This document shows, one piece after another, positions 1-7,474 of a stretch of 27,682 nucleotides of DNA (its first letter is position 1; every line of letters starts with the position of its first letter). The DNA is from Planctomycetota bacterium (GTDB lineage: Bacteria > Planctomycetota > Phycisphaerae > WQYP01), in NCBI GenBank assembly GCA_023489375.1, contig JAMDCX010000012.1, positions 1 to 27,682 on the forward strand, read 5' to 3'. The position numbers were made by a program, and so were the translations under genes. The notes under the pieces are model-generated. The model searched no databases, had not been told where the DNA came from, and was given only the letters and a program-made list of their open reading frames with translations.

Positions 1-408
1 ATGTCGTTGTGGTGAAATATATGGATCATTGATCTTGGCCACAGAGATCACAGAGGACCCAGAAATTTTTGTTTTTTATAATGGCCTAAGGAGGAAGCGG
101 AGGAAAACAGAGGTTTGGCATAGTGTTTATCCATCCTCCCCTTACCTCTGCTACCTCCTTGTGAATATATTGCCTCGTCATGTCGTTGAGTCGTTGTGGT
201 GAATGACCCGTCGTAACATCGTCGGAATGTTATTGAGCAGATTTAATTATAACCGCGTAACGGTAACCATAGTTCATATATCTGTCCGTGAATGGTTACC
301 CATTCTCTTAAGGACGGCATTTACGCCGCCGATTTTGCCGGCTGCCCGGAAAAATTGCCACGCCGCACATCCATTTTAACTCTGGTTTGAAACCGGTTGT
401 CATTGCGT
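1..408. other. Non-coding region upstream of the ribosomal locus
   Basis: I see no convincing gene here; the open frames are short and match no family I recognise. The stretch holds a 14-bp direct repeat (GTCGTTGTGGTGAA at 3-16 and 190-203), a long imperfect inverted repeat at 88-160, and a short inverted pair GTAACCAT (263-270) / ATGGTTAC (292-299). That pair resembles the ends of the mobile elements further along the window. The gene upstream of rpsJ lies outside the window. Confidence 0.6.
88..160. repeat. Imperfect 16-bp inverted repeat
   Basis: Positions 88-103 (AAGGAGGAAGCGGAGG) pair with 145-160 (CCTCTGCTACCTCCTT), with 14 of 16 positions complementary, around a 41-base loop. There is no U-tract after it, so it is not a typical intrinsic terminator. 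It may be a remnant of a dispersed repeat. Confidence 0.5.
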
Positions 409-436
409 TTGACAAAAATCGGGGAATGGGTATACT
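409..436 (+). promoter_or_regulatory. Sigma-70-type promoter for the S10 operon
   Basis: A perfect -35 hexamer TTGACA (409-414) is followed after 16 bp by a near-consensus -10 hexamer TATACT (431-436). Transcription would start near 443, giving a leader of about 120 nt before rpsJ. It is the best promoter match I found in the window and lies where the main promoter of the ribosomal operon is expected. Confidence 0.75.
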
Positions 437-453
437 ACCAAATCTTGCCTTTA

Positions 454-518
454 CGCAACGGGCTTGTTTCCGTGGCGAAGAGGAAGTGAAATAACGCGGC
501 AGACATGGTGTTTGCCGC
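454..518 (+). promoter_or_regulatory. Structured leader of the S10 operon
   Basis: Two hairpins follow the predicted start of transcription. The first (454-477) pairs CGC with GCG and ACGG with CCGT around one A-G mismatch. The second (496-518) pairs GCGGCA with TGCCGC, with an inner ACA/TGT stem. In Escherichia coli the S10 leader is the target of autoregulation by L4. Whether this leader works in the same way is unknown; only the stems are visible. Confidence 0.4.
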
Positions 519-561
519 TTGGATTGCATTAAAATGACGCGGGTATAACGGGTAGTCAGGT

Positions 562-882
562 ATGTCAACAACAGCGCCGCATGAAAGAATTCGCATCCGT
601 ATGGAAGCCTATGATCACCGGGCGCTGGATTCCTCCGCCAAGGAAATTGTGGATCACGCCAAGCGCACCAGCGCCAAGGTGTTCGGTCCGATTCCCCTGC
701 CGACCCGCATTGAAAAATTTACGGTTCTCCGCTCTCCGCATATTGATAAGAAGAGCCGGGAACAGTTTGAAATCCGTACCCATAAGCGGATTATCGAAAT
801 TATGGAACCCACTTCTCGGACCATTGAAGCCTTGAACCGGCTGGTGGTACCGGCGGGTGTGTTTGTAAAGATCAAGGCGTAA
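562..882 (+). CDS. rpsJ: 30S ribosomal protein S10
   Basis: Small-subunit head protein, also known as NusE, which joins NusB in antitermination complexes. The 106-residue product is close to the usual length (about 103). It carries the family loop from residue 47 (LPTRIEKFTVLRSPHID) and then FEIRTHKR. The start at 562 gives the expected N-terminus; the ribosome binding site is weak (CAGG). It is the first gene after the promoter at 409-436 and is separated from rplC by 260 bp, which is long for this operon. Confidence 0.96.
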   Translation: MSTTAPHERIRIRMEAYDHRALDSSAKEIVDHAKRTSAKVFGPIPLPTRIEKFTVLRSPHIDKKSREQFEIRTHKRIIEIMEPTSRTIEALNRLVVPAGVFVKIKA

Positions 883-1142
883 ACCGGAATCCTGTCGGGA
901 ATCTGGTTTCACGCGGCATGAACGGTTAGATTCCGTCGTTCATCGCCACCTGAGTGATCTCGGGCAAGCCGGTGGCAATGTTCTTGTGGAACATTCGCGG
1001 GTCTTGTCTCGTAGAGCCGGTGTTATCGGGACGCCTAAAAGCGTCCTGGTGCGGCCGGACGGGATATCCGGGAGAACCTGACACCGCATTCGCGTGCGGA
1101 CAACGGGTTCCCAGATGAGCGTAACGACGGCAGAGGTATGCC
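883..1142 (+). promoter_or_regulatory. Long structured spacer between rpsJ and rplC
   Basis: No gene is visible in these 260 bases. Several stems could form in the transcript: AAACC/GGTTT near 886-909, ATGAACG/CGTTCAT (918-924 with 937-943), GGACGC/GCGTCC (1029-1034 with 1041-1046) and CCGCA/TGCGG near 1083-1098. This could be a translational control region for rplC or a decayed insertion. The TGAACGGTTA at 919-928 resembles the ends of the repeat family at 19138 and 23896. Confidence 0.35.
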
Positions 1143-1835
1143 ATGAGCGAAAATGGTGACAATAATTTATTGGCTGCATTACTTGGCCGCAAGGTCGGTA
1201 TGACGCAGGTCTATGACGCCGCTGGAACCATTGTTCCAGTTACAGTGGTACAGGCTGGTCCATGCGTGGTAACGCAAGTAAAAACTGAAGAGGGCAAGGA
1301 CGGCTATAACGCCATTCAACTTGGTTTTGAAGATATTAAAGACCGCCGCACCACTAAACCGATTATCGGACACTGCAAAAAAACCGGTCAGACGTCCGCC
1401 AAACGGTTTTTCCGTGAGGTACGTTTGACGGGCAAGCCAACGGTGGCGGCCGGTGCCACGCTGGATGTATCCACGTTTGAAGCCATTAAATGGGTGGACG
1501 TCATGGGCACCAGCAAGGGCAAGGGTTTTCAGGGGGTAATGAAACGCTGGAATTTCGGCGGGCAGTGTGCCTCGCACGGTACCGAGCGCAAACATCGTTC
1601 TCCGGGCGGTATCGGTGGCGGTCAGGCACCTCGTGGTCATGGCCGCGGTATCAAAAAAGGTAAAAAGATGGCGGGGCACCTGGGCATGGAGCAGGTGACA
1701 GCGCGCAATCTGGCACTGGTGGGAGTGGACCGGGAAAAGCATCTGTTGTTAATTAAAGGCGCAGTACCGGGTGCCAATGGGGGTTTGGTGTTTGTGCGCC
1801 AGGCCAAGACCAGGAAAAGTCCGGTGACGGTTTAG
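1143..1835 (+). CDS. rplC: 50S ribosomal protein L3
   Basis: Large-subunit protein that binds near the peptidyl-transferase centre. It has 230 residues against about 209 in Escherichia coli. The core begins at residue 14 with LGRKVGMTQVYD, so there are about 12 extra N-terminal residues. The central extension that reaches the catalytic centre is at residues 122-190, with GGQAPRGHGRG and GKKMAGHLG. Gln161 aligns with the glutamine methylated by PrmB in E. coli, but the loop after it is about four residues longer. GAGGT at 1133-1137 supports the start. Confidence 0.95.
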   Translation: MSENGDNNLLAALLGRKVGMTQVYDAAGTIVPVTVVQAGPCVVTQVKTEEGKDGYNAIQLGFEDIKDRRTTKPIIGHCKKTGQTSAKRFFREVRLTGKPTVAAGATLDVSTFEAIKWVDVMGTSKGKGFQGVMKRWNFGGQCASHGTERKHRSPGGIGGGQAPRGHGRGIKKGKKMAGHLGMEQVTARNLALVGVDREKHLLLIKGAVPGANGGLVFVRQAKTRKSPVTV

Positions 1836-1897
1836 GAACGTTGTATAAATGCGGGTCGGAAGAAAATTCCGACTCTTGTGGAATCAGGTGATGGCTT

Positions 1898-2563
1898 ATG
1901 ATTGAATTGCCCGTATATAACCAGACCGGCCAGGAAGTGGCCAAGTTTTCGCTGGATGAAGCTCTATTGGGCGGACAGGTCCGACCGGCACTGCTCAAGC
2001 AGGCGGTGGTCATGTACCATGCTAACCAGCGGCAGGGAACCGTCGCCACTAAGGATCGCGGCGAAGTAGCGGGTTCTACTAAAAAACTTTACGCCCAAAA
2101 GCATACCGGAAACGCCCGGCGTGGTAATTTGCGGACTAACGTCATGAAGGGCGGCGGTATGGCGTTCGGCAAAAAACCGCGGGAATTCCGCCTGTCCATG
2201 CCGATTCAACAACGCCGGCTGGCCCGCAATAATGCCATCCTGGCCAAAATTAAGTCCAATACCCTTAAACTTCTCGATCAAATCAGCTTTCCAACCTGCA
2301 AAACCAAAGAAATGACCAAAGTGCTCAAAGCACTGGCGGTGGAGCGTTCGGTTTTGATCGCGCCGGTGGGGGTGGATCAGAATTTACTCCGGTCCACACG
2401 GAATATTCCAACGGCCACCATTAAGCCCGCCGCGGAACTTAACGCCCATGACATTCTGCAGGCGCAGACGTTGCTAATGACGCAGGACGCCCTGGCCGGG
2501 GTTCTCAATGCGGTAAAACAGGGAAAAAAGGATGTAACCGCCGTCGGCGATGGTCCGCAGTGA
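1898..2563 (+). CDS. rplD: 50S ribosomal protein L4
   Basis: Large-subunit protein whose internal loop lines the peptide exit tunnel. In E. coli it also represses its own operon. The product has 221 residues. The tunnel loop is visible at about 62-97 (KKLYAQKHTGNARRGN, then GGGMAFGKKPR). An upstream ATG at 1890 reads into a stop, so 1898 is the start; the ribosome binding site is weak. The C-terminus has a short extra tail. Confidence 0.94.
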   Translation: MIELPVYNQTGQEVAKFSLDEALLGGQVRPALLKQAVVMYHANQRQGTVATKDRGEVAGSTKKLYAQKHTGNARRGNLRTNVMKGGGMAFGKKPREFRLSMPIQQRRLARNNAILAKIKSNTLKLLDQISFPTCKTKEMTKVLKALAVERSVLIAPVGVDQNLLRSTRNIPTATIKPAAELNAHDILQAQTLLMTQDALAGVLNAVKQGKKDVTAVGDGPQ

Positions 2564-2587
2564 TCTACAGGAAACGGGATGTGAATT

Positions 2588-2872
2588 ATGGAACTTGAAT
2601 TAACTGAAGTCATCCGCCGGCCGGTGGTAACGGAAAAAACCGCCCACATCGGCAATGTCCGCAACAGTTATACTTTTGAGGTCGATGACCGGGCGGATAA
2701 AGGATTGATCAAGCAGGCTGTGGAGTCGCTTTATCATGTGCATGTTGAAGCGGTAAGAACGGTGGTTGTCGCCGGCAAACCGAAACGGACGCGGACGGGC
2801 CGCAGGACAACACCGTCATGGAAAAAGGCGATAGTTAAAGTACACACGGATGAAAAGATCGAAATATATTGA
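2588..2872 (+). CDS. rplW: 50S ribosomal protein L23
   Basis: Protein at the exit of the peptide tunnel, where trigger factor and signal recognition particle dock. Its 94 residues are normal for the family. The motif IRRPVVTEKT near the N-terminus and the basic loop KPKRTRTGRR at 64-73 are typical. It follows rplD by 24 bp in the usual order. Confidence 0.94.
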   Translation: MELELTEVIRRPVVTEKTAHIGNVRNSYTFEVDDRADKGLIKQAVESLYHVHVEAVRTVVVAGKPKRTRTGRRTTPSWKKAIVKVHTDEKIEIY

Positions 2873-2938
2873 TGTGTTCGAAGTATGGATCGGAAAATGA
2901 CGCCGCTGTTGAAGGCGGCCTGAATCAGCGAGTGAAAC

Positions 2939-3805
2939 ATGCCAATTAAAACCTACAAACCAACTTCGCCGGCGCGGCGTTTCAGTTCGGTCAATGCATT
3001 TACCGAGTTAACTTGCAATGAACCGGAGAAATCGCTGACGGAACCCAAGGTGAAAACCGGCGGGCGTAATCATCGCGGCTGGATAACCTGTCGCCATATC
3101 GGCGGCGGACACAAGCAATTGTATCGCCGGATTGATTTCAAGCGGAATAAGGATGGGATTTCCGCCAAAGTGGAAACCATTGAATATGATCCCAATCGCA
3201 GTTCGTTTATCGCTCTGCTGCAATATGCCGATGGTGAGAAACGGTATATTCTGGCGCCGCAGGGCATAAAAGTTGGTCAAAGCATTGAAAGCGGAACCCA
3301 CGCGGACATTGAAAAGACTCCCGGTAACGCCATGCCGCTGGAACTGGTGCCGGTGGGCATTGAAATTCACAACATAGAAATGAAGCCCGGTCAGGGCGGA
3401 CAGATTGTTCGCAGTGCCGGTGGTGTGGCACGCCTTATTGGTAAAGATGCCGGTACCGCCACGATTCAATTGCCATCCGGTGAAGTGCGGCAGATCAACT
3501 GGAAGTGTCGGGCCACCATTGGACAGATCGGCAATGCGGACTGGTTCAATATCCGCTGGGGTAAAGCGGGTCGCATGCGGTATCGGGGGATTCGTCCGAC
3601 GGTCCGCGGCGTGGCCCAGAACCCGGTAAGCCACCCGCTGGGTGGCGGCGAAGGGCGGTCCGGCGGCGGACGCCATCCGGTGAGCAAATGGGGCGTACCC
3701 GCCAAGGGTGGAAAAACCCGCAATCCGCGGAAGAATTCTTCCAGCAAAATTATGCGTCGCCGCATGAGTGTACGTTATGGTGAATCGGTACTGCGAAGAC
3801 GTTAA
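2939..3805 (+). CDS. rplB: 50S ribosomal protein L2
   Basis: Primary 23S rRNA binding protein required for peptidyl-transferase activity and subunit joining. It has 288 residues (about 273 in E. coli). GGRNHRGWIT (41-50) and HIGGGHKQLYR are family motifs. The conserved histidine of the C-terminal loop is His232 (E. coli His229). Its neighbours differ: Ser231 replaces Asp228 and Leu234 replaces His231. The C-terminus RNPRKNSSSK and RRR is typical. The ribosome binding site is weak (GCGAG). Confidence 0.96.
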   Translation: MPIKTYKPTSPARRFSSVNAFTELTCNEPEKSLTEPKVKTGGRNHRGWITCRHIGGGHKQLYRRIDFKRNKDGISAKVETIEYDPNRSSFIALLQYADGEKRYILAPQGIKVGQSIESGTHADIEKTPGNAMPLELVPVGIEIHNIEMKPGQGGQIVRSAGGVARLIGKDAGTATIQLPSGEVRQINWKCRATIGQIGNADWFNIRWGKAGRMRYRGIRPTVRGVAQNPVSHPLGGGEGRSGGGRHPVSKWGVPAKGGKTRNPRKNSSSKIMRRRMSVRYGESVLRRR

Positions 3806-3825
3806 GGTTCGCAATGTGATTAGGT

Positions 3826-3850
3826 TCCGGGCGCGTAGTCATCGCCCGGA
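3826..3850 (+). other. Hairpin in the rplB-rpsS spacer
   Basis: A perfect 8-bp stem, TCCGGGCG (3826-3833) with CGCCCGGA (3843-3850), encloses a 9-base loop. No U-run follows, so transcription should continue into rpsS. It may protect the mRNA or mark a processing site; its function is not known. Confidence 0.5.
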
Positions 3851-3883
3851 TGGATGAAAGGCGCTCGATAGAGCGAGGAATTC

Positions 3884-4165
3884 ATGAGTCGAAGCTCAAA
3901 AAAAGGCCCATTTGTCGCGTATCACCTTCTGGAGAAGGTTAATCGGCTCAATGAGCGCAACGCCAAGGATACGATTAAAACTTGGTCGCGCGCCAGCACG
4001 ATTGTTCCGGATTTTGTCGGTCACACCTTTTTGGTGCATAACGGCAAAGCCCATGTACGCGTATTCGTGACCGAAGACATGGTGGGACATAAGCTGGGAG
4101 AATTTGCTCCCACCCGGGTGTTCAAAGGACACAGCATGGTCAAGAAGGAAGAGACAGAGGCTTGA
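3884..4165 (+). CDS. rpsS: 30S ribosomal protein S19
   Basis: Small-subunit head protein that forms a complex with S13 and contacts the A-site finger and P-site region. Its 93 residues match the family. Visible motifs are SRSSKKGPFV at the N-terminus, TWSRASTIVPDFVGHT at 33-48 and GHKLGEFAPTR near the end. GAGGA just upstream (GAGGAATTC before the ATG) supports the start. Confidence 0.96.
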   Translation: MSRSSKKGPFVAYHLLEKVNRLNERNAKDTIKTWSRASTIVPDFVGHTFLVHNGKAHVRVFVTEDMVGHKLGEFAPTRVFKGHSMVKKEETEA

Positions 4166-4242
4166 TGCCGGCTTGAACGCCTGCGGGCCGCTGGATACCA
4201 GGCGCTGCCGGCAGTTGCGGCAAGGCCAAAGAGGATATGAAT

Positions 4243-4677
4243 ATGGCAAAAGATATGGCAACCTTGGAAACAACCTATGTGGCAACCTGGCGTTTCGCCA
4301 GGATCGCGCCGCATAAAGCGCGACTGGTGGCGGATCTCATTCGCGGAAAATCGGTCAATGAGGCCTTTGATCTGTTGAAATTCTCCAAAAAGCGGGCCGC
4401 GGTCATGGTGGGTAAAGTGCTGAAATCAGCCGTGACGAATGCCGATACCGCGCAGGCGGATGTAAATGATCTGTTTGTGGCCAAGTCTTTTTGTGACGGT
4501 GGACCGCTGATCAAACGCATGATGCCCAAGGATCGGGGAAAGAGCTACCGGATTTTGAAGCGAACATGCCATATTACCATTGGTGTGGCTCCCGGTGCCG
4601 CTGAACGTCAGCAGGAGGCACAAGAGCGCAAGAACAATAAAAGGAAGTCGCGGTCAGCCAAGGCTAAGGCGGCATAA
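4243..4677 (+). CDS. rplV: 50S ribosomal protein L22 with basic C-terminal tail
   Basis: Large-subunit protein whose beta-hairpin lines the exit tunnel. The core runs from RFARIAPHKARLVADLIRG through NADTAQADVNDL to RILKRTCHITI. The product has about 144 residues against 110 in E. coli, because a Lys/Arg-rich tail of roughly 30 residues is added after the hairpin. An in-frame ATG at 4237 lies only one base from GAGGA (4231-4235), whereas the ATG at 4243 is 7 bases away, so I prefer 4243. Confidence 0.93.
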   Translation: MAKDMATLETTYVATWRFARIAPHKARLVADLIRGKSVNEAFDLLKFSKKRAAVMVGKVLKSAVTNADTAQADVNDLFVAKSFCDGGPLIKRMMPKDRGKSYRILKRTCHITIGVAPGAAERQQEAQERKNNKRKSRSAKAKAA

Positions 4678-4731
4678 ACGTGTGACGTAGCCTGGTCCAG
4701 GTAAGATCAGGCGGAAATACTCAATCCGAGT

Positions 4732-4747
4732 CGCGGGTGCAACCGCG
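4732..4747 (+). other. Hairpin in the rplV-rpsC spacer
   Basis: CGCGG (4732-4736) pairs with CCGCG (4743-4747) around a 6-base loop, about 20 bases before the rpsC start. The stem is short but GC-rich. It belongs to the series of small stems seen in the spacers of this operon. Confidence 0.35.
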
Positions 4748-4768
4748 GCCGGCAGTGAAGAGGTAAAC

Positions 4769-5470
4769 ATGGGTCAAAAGATCAATCCAACAGGGTTTCG
4801 CACCGGTATCACCGAAGGCTGGTCCAGCCGTTGGTATGCGGGCAAGAAGCTCTTCGGCGAATTGCTGGTGGAAGACCAGAAAATTCGCAACTTTATCGAT
4901 GAGCGGCTGAATCGAAAACCTCCGTATGCAGCTGTGGCACGCACGGAAATTGAACGGACACGCGAGGAATTAAAAGTAGTGCTGCATACGGCGCGTCCCG
5001 GTGTGGTCATTGGTCCCAAAGGGGCGGAAGTGGATAAGTTGCGCGATGCGTTGGAAGAACTAACGCGGCGTAAAGTAAAAGTTGAAATTGCGGAAATTGG
5101 AAATCCCGACCGCGAAGCGCAGCTGGTGGCTGAGGGAATAGCGGAACAGCTTAAAAAGAGAGCGTCTTTCCGGCGGTTACTCAAGCAGAAGGCCGAAGGG
5201 GCCATGAGCGCCGGCGCCCTGGGTATTAAGATTCAGATATCCGGCCGCATCGGTGGCGCGGAAATCGCGCGGGTCGAAAAGCACATTGTAGGCAGTATTC
5301 CGTTGCACACCCTGCAGGCCAGCATCTCCTACGGGTTGGTGCATTGTCAGACTCCCTACGGAGTCATTGGTATTAAGGTATGGATTTATCGGGGCCTGTA
5401 TGCCGACCTGGATGCGGCGGCGGAAGCGGCGGGCGCAGGCCGCGCGCCCCGGCGTCCACGGCGTCGGTAA
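4769..5470 (+). CDS. rpsC: 30S ribosomal protein S3
   Basis: Small-subunit head protein lining the mRNA entry channel, with helicase activity in the ribosome. It has 233 residues, as usual. The N-terminus MGQKINPTGFRTG is typical. The KH domain signature is VVIGPKGAEVDKL (about 86-98). The C-terminal domain contains GRIGGAEIARVE and IPLHTLQASISYG. The protein ends in an Arg-rich tail. GAGGT four bases before the ATG supports the start. Confidence 0.96.
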   Translation: MGQKINPTGFRTGITEGWSSRWYAGKKLFGELLVEDQKIRNFIDERLNRKPPYAAVARTEIERTREELKVVLHTARPGVVIGPKGAEVDKLRDALEELTRRKVKVEIAEIGNPDREAQLVAEGIAEQLKKRASFRRLLKQKAEGAMSAGALGIKIQISGRIGGAEIARVEKHIVGSIPLHTLQASISYGLVHCQTPYGVIGIKVWIYRGLYADLDAAAEAAGAGRAPRRPRRR

Positions 5471-5532
5471 GGCCGGAATATGGTGTGGTTAAACCGGCAT
5501 TCTGATGGATGCGGTGATTAGGAGATTCAAGC

Positions 5533-5952
5533 ATGGCGATGATGCCGGCAAGAGTGAAATGGCGCAAACAGCAGCGCGGAGTAATGCGCGGCAATGCCAC
5601 GCGCGGCAACAAGGTCAGCTTCGGTGAATACGCCTTGCAATCCCTGGAGCCGGGGCGTATTACCGGACGCCAGATTGAGGCCGGTCGTATGGCGTGCAGC
5701 CACTATTTGGCGCGTGAGGGTAGAGTATATATCCGGATTTTCCCGCACAAGAGCTTTTCTAAAAAGCCGCTGGAAACACGTATGGGTACCGGAAAAGGTG
5801 AACCGGAATTTTGGGCCGCGGAAGTCAAGCCCGGCACCATTATGTTTGAAATCGCCGGGGTTGACGAAACCGTCGCCCGGCGGGCGTTTTCCCGTGTGGC
5901 GTGCAAAATGCCGGTGCGTACCCGGTTTGTACATCGCCGCCACACTATGTAA
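5533..5952 (+). CDS. rplP: 50S ribosomal protein L16
   Basis: Large-subunit protein that helps position A-site tRNA. The 139-residue product has the family N-terminus (PARVKWRKQQRG, then GNATRGNKVSFGEYALQ) and the core motif RIFPHKSFSKKPLETRMGTG. AGGAG ten bases upstream (TAGGAGATTC) supports the start at 5533. It lies 62 bp after rpsC in the standard order. Confidence 0.95.
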   Translation: MAMMPARVKWRKQQRGVMRGNATRGNKVSFGEYALQSLEPGRITGRQIEAGRMACSHYLAREGRVYIRIFPHKSFSKKPLETRMGTGKGEPEFWAAEVKPGTIMFEIAGVDETVARRAFSRVACKMPVRTRFVHRRHTM

Positions 5953-5980
5953 CAGTTAACCGGACAGGCAAAGGTGACGC

Positions 5981-6202
5981 ATGGCGACAAAAAAGAAACA
6001 GATGCTTGATGAACTGCGGAAGCTCGATGATACGCAGTTAAAGGCGCGGGAGATGGAACTGCGGAGAAATATTTATGATCTGCGGGTGCAACGTGTGAAT
6101 GGCGCGTTGAAAGATACCTCCCTGTTTCGTAAGAATCGGAAGGAAATTGCCCGTATTTGTACGCTCTCGCGGCAAAGGAGTCTCCCGGGCCGTACCAGTT
6201 AA
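5981..6202 (+). CDS. rpmC: 50S ribosomal protein L29
   Basis: Small two-helix protein near the tunnel exit, next to L23. Its 73 residues are slightly longer than average. The pattern LRKLDDTQLKAREMELRRN, then LRVQRVNGALKD and the downstream RKNRKEIARI, matches the family. AAGGTG upstream supports the start. rpsQ follows after 27 bp. Confidence 0.9.
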   Translation: MATKKKQMLDELRKLDDTQLKAREMELRRNIYDLRVQRVNGALKDTSLFRKNRKEIARICTLSRQRSLPGRTS

Positions 6203-6229
6203 GTTGTGATTTTGTCAGCAGGATATGTT

Positions 6230-6607
6230 ATGACCAGTGAAAATAATGCTACCCCCAAAACTCTCCGCAGGCTGCGGCCGCGCATCGTCGGCGTGGTGAC
6301 GGAAGATAAGGTCAACAAAACGCGTAAAGTGGTTTTTGAATACCTTTCCCGCCATGCCATGTATAACAAGTACGTCAAGCGGAAAACCGTCCTGCATGTA
6401 CACGATGAAAAAAATGAAAGCCATATCGGCGATCATGTTGAAGTTATGCAGTGCCGCCCGTACAGCAAGACCAAATCTTACCGCCTGGTGCGGATTATCA
6501 CCCGCGGGCCGCAGATTGATCTCTCGGCAATCAAGGGAGAGGCGTCGCAGATGTTTGAAAAACATAAGGAACAGGAAAATACCCCGGCCCCGATGGGTCA
6601 GGTTTAA
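6230..6607 (+). CDS. rpsQ: 30S ribosomal protein S17 with C-terminal extension
   Basis: Primary 16S rRNA binding protein with an OB fold. The core is at about residues 13-92 (RPRIVGVVTEDKVNKTRKV, then HDEKNESHIGDHVEVMQCRP and SKTKSYRLVRI). The protein has 125 residues against about 84 in E. coli, because of a short N-terminal lead and a polar C-terminal tail of about 33 residues. An in-frame GTG at 6206 would add eight residues but has no ribosome binding site; AGGAT before the ATG at 6230 decides the start. Confidence 0.93.
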   Translation: MTSENNATPKTLRRLRPRIVGVVTEDKVNKTRKVVFEYLSRHAMYNKYVKRKTVLHVHDEKNESHIGDHVEVMQCRPYSKTKSYRLVRIITRGPQIDLSAIKGEASQMFEKHKEQENTPAPMGQV

Positions 6608-6672
6608 GCGTTTTTTGAGGAATACAACCGCCATGGAAAAAAAGCCATGCGGAAAGACAGACTGGTGCAAAG

Positions 6673-7059
6673 ATGATTCAACAGCAGACAAGACTGGATG
6701 TGGCCGATAATACCGGTGCCAAACAGGTCATGTGTATTAAAGTGCTCGGAGGCTCTTCGGCGCGTGGTAAATTTACCCGCAAGACCGCCAATGTCGGCGA
6801 TCTGATTGTGGTGGCGGTAAAAAAAGCCATGCCCAATGGTGATGTAAAAAAAGGTGAGGTGGCCAAGGCGGTCATTGTGCGCACCAGCCAGCCGATCCGG
6901 AGGTCGGATGGAAGTTATGTCCGCTTCGACCGCAATGCGGCGGTGCTGGTGGATAATGAAAGTGCTCCGCGCGGTACCCGTATCTTCGGAGCGGTGGCTA
7001 GAGAATTGCGTGAGAAAAACTTTATGAAAATTGTGTCTCTGGCGAGCGAAGTTGTTTGA
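6673..7059 (+). CDS. rplN: 50S ribosomal protein L14
   Basis: Large-subunit protein at the subunit interface, part of the docking site of the silencing factor RsfS. It has 128 residues (about 123 usual). MIQQQTRLDVADNTGAKQVM and the central VRTSQPIRRSDGSYVRFD are close to the family consensus. RGTRIFGAVARELR near the C-terminus is the conserved end motif. The ribosome binding site is weak. Confidence 0.96.
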   Translation: MIQQQTRLDVADNTGAKQVMCIKVLGGSSARGKFTRKTANVGDLIVVAVKKAMPNGDVKKGEVAKAVIVRTSQPIRRSDGSYVRFDRNAAVLVDNESAPRGTRIFGAVARELREKNFMKIVSLASEVV

Positions 7060-7096
7060 GGCGGCTCTCGTACGCCTTTGAAGGATGGTTTGAATT

Positions 7097-7426
7097 ATGG
7101 CAGCGCGTATACGCAAAGATGATATGGTGATGGTTCGCTCCGGAGATGATAGCGGCAAGACCGGGAAAGTTCTGGCGGTCTATCCCGATAAGAACCAGGT
7201 GCTGGTGGAAGGGATAAACATTAAGTGGAAACATATCCGCCGCTCGGAAAAGAACCGCCGTGGCGGGCGCATTGAAAAACCGGCGCCATTTCCGCTAAGT
7301 AAAGTGCAGCCGATTGATACGGCGACGAATAAGGGCTGTCGCGTTCGTTTTGTAGTGCGTGACGGCCAAAAACACCGAGTGGCGGCGAAAACCGGCACGG
7401 ATCTGGGCGTGGTGGGACGGGCCTGA
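7097..7426 (+). CDS. rplX: 50S ribosomal protein L24
   Basis: Assembly-initiator protein of the large subunit with a KOW motif. The KOW segment is at about residues 5-32 (IRKDDMVMVRSGDDSGKTGK). It is followed by GINIKWKHIRRSEKN and a P-x-x-x-S-K-V segment typical of L24. The 109 residues match the usual length. AAGGA lies about 11 bases upstream. Confidence 0.94.
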   Translation: MAARIRKDDMVMVRSGDDSGKTGKVLAVYPDKNQVLVEGINIKWKHIRRSEKNRRGGRIEKPAPFPLSKVQPIDTATNKGCRVRFVVRDGQKHRVAAKTGTDLGVVGRA

Positions 7427-7474
7427 GTGCGAGGCATCGACGGCAGGCAGGAAACTATTAAGGTAGGTTACTAA

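Noticed and set aside
883..1142. Hidden small gene between rpsJ and rplC
   Set aside because: No frame with a ribosome binding site or family resemblance was seen; the antisense frame at 926-1192 overlaps the rplC start.
3008..3814. Long antisense open frame (268 codons) across rplB
   Set aside because: It lies wholly opposite a confidently identified gene, has no family pattern and reflects codon bias of the real gene.
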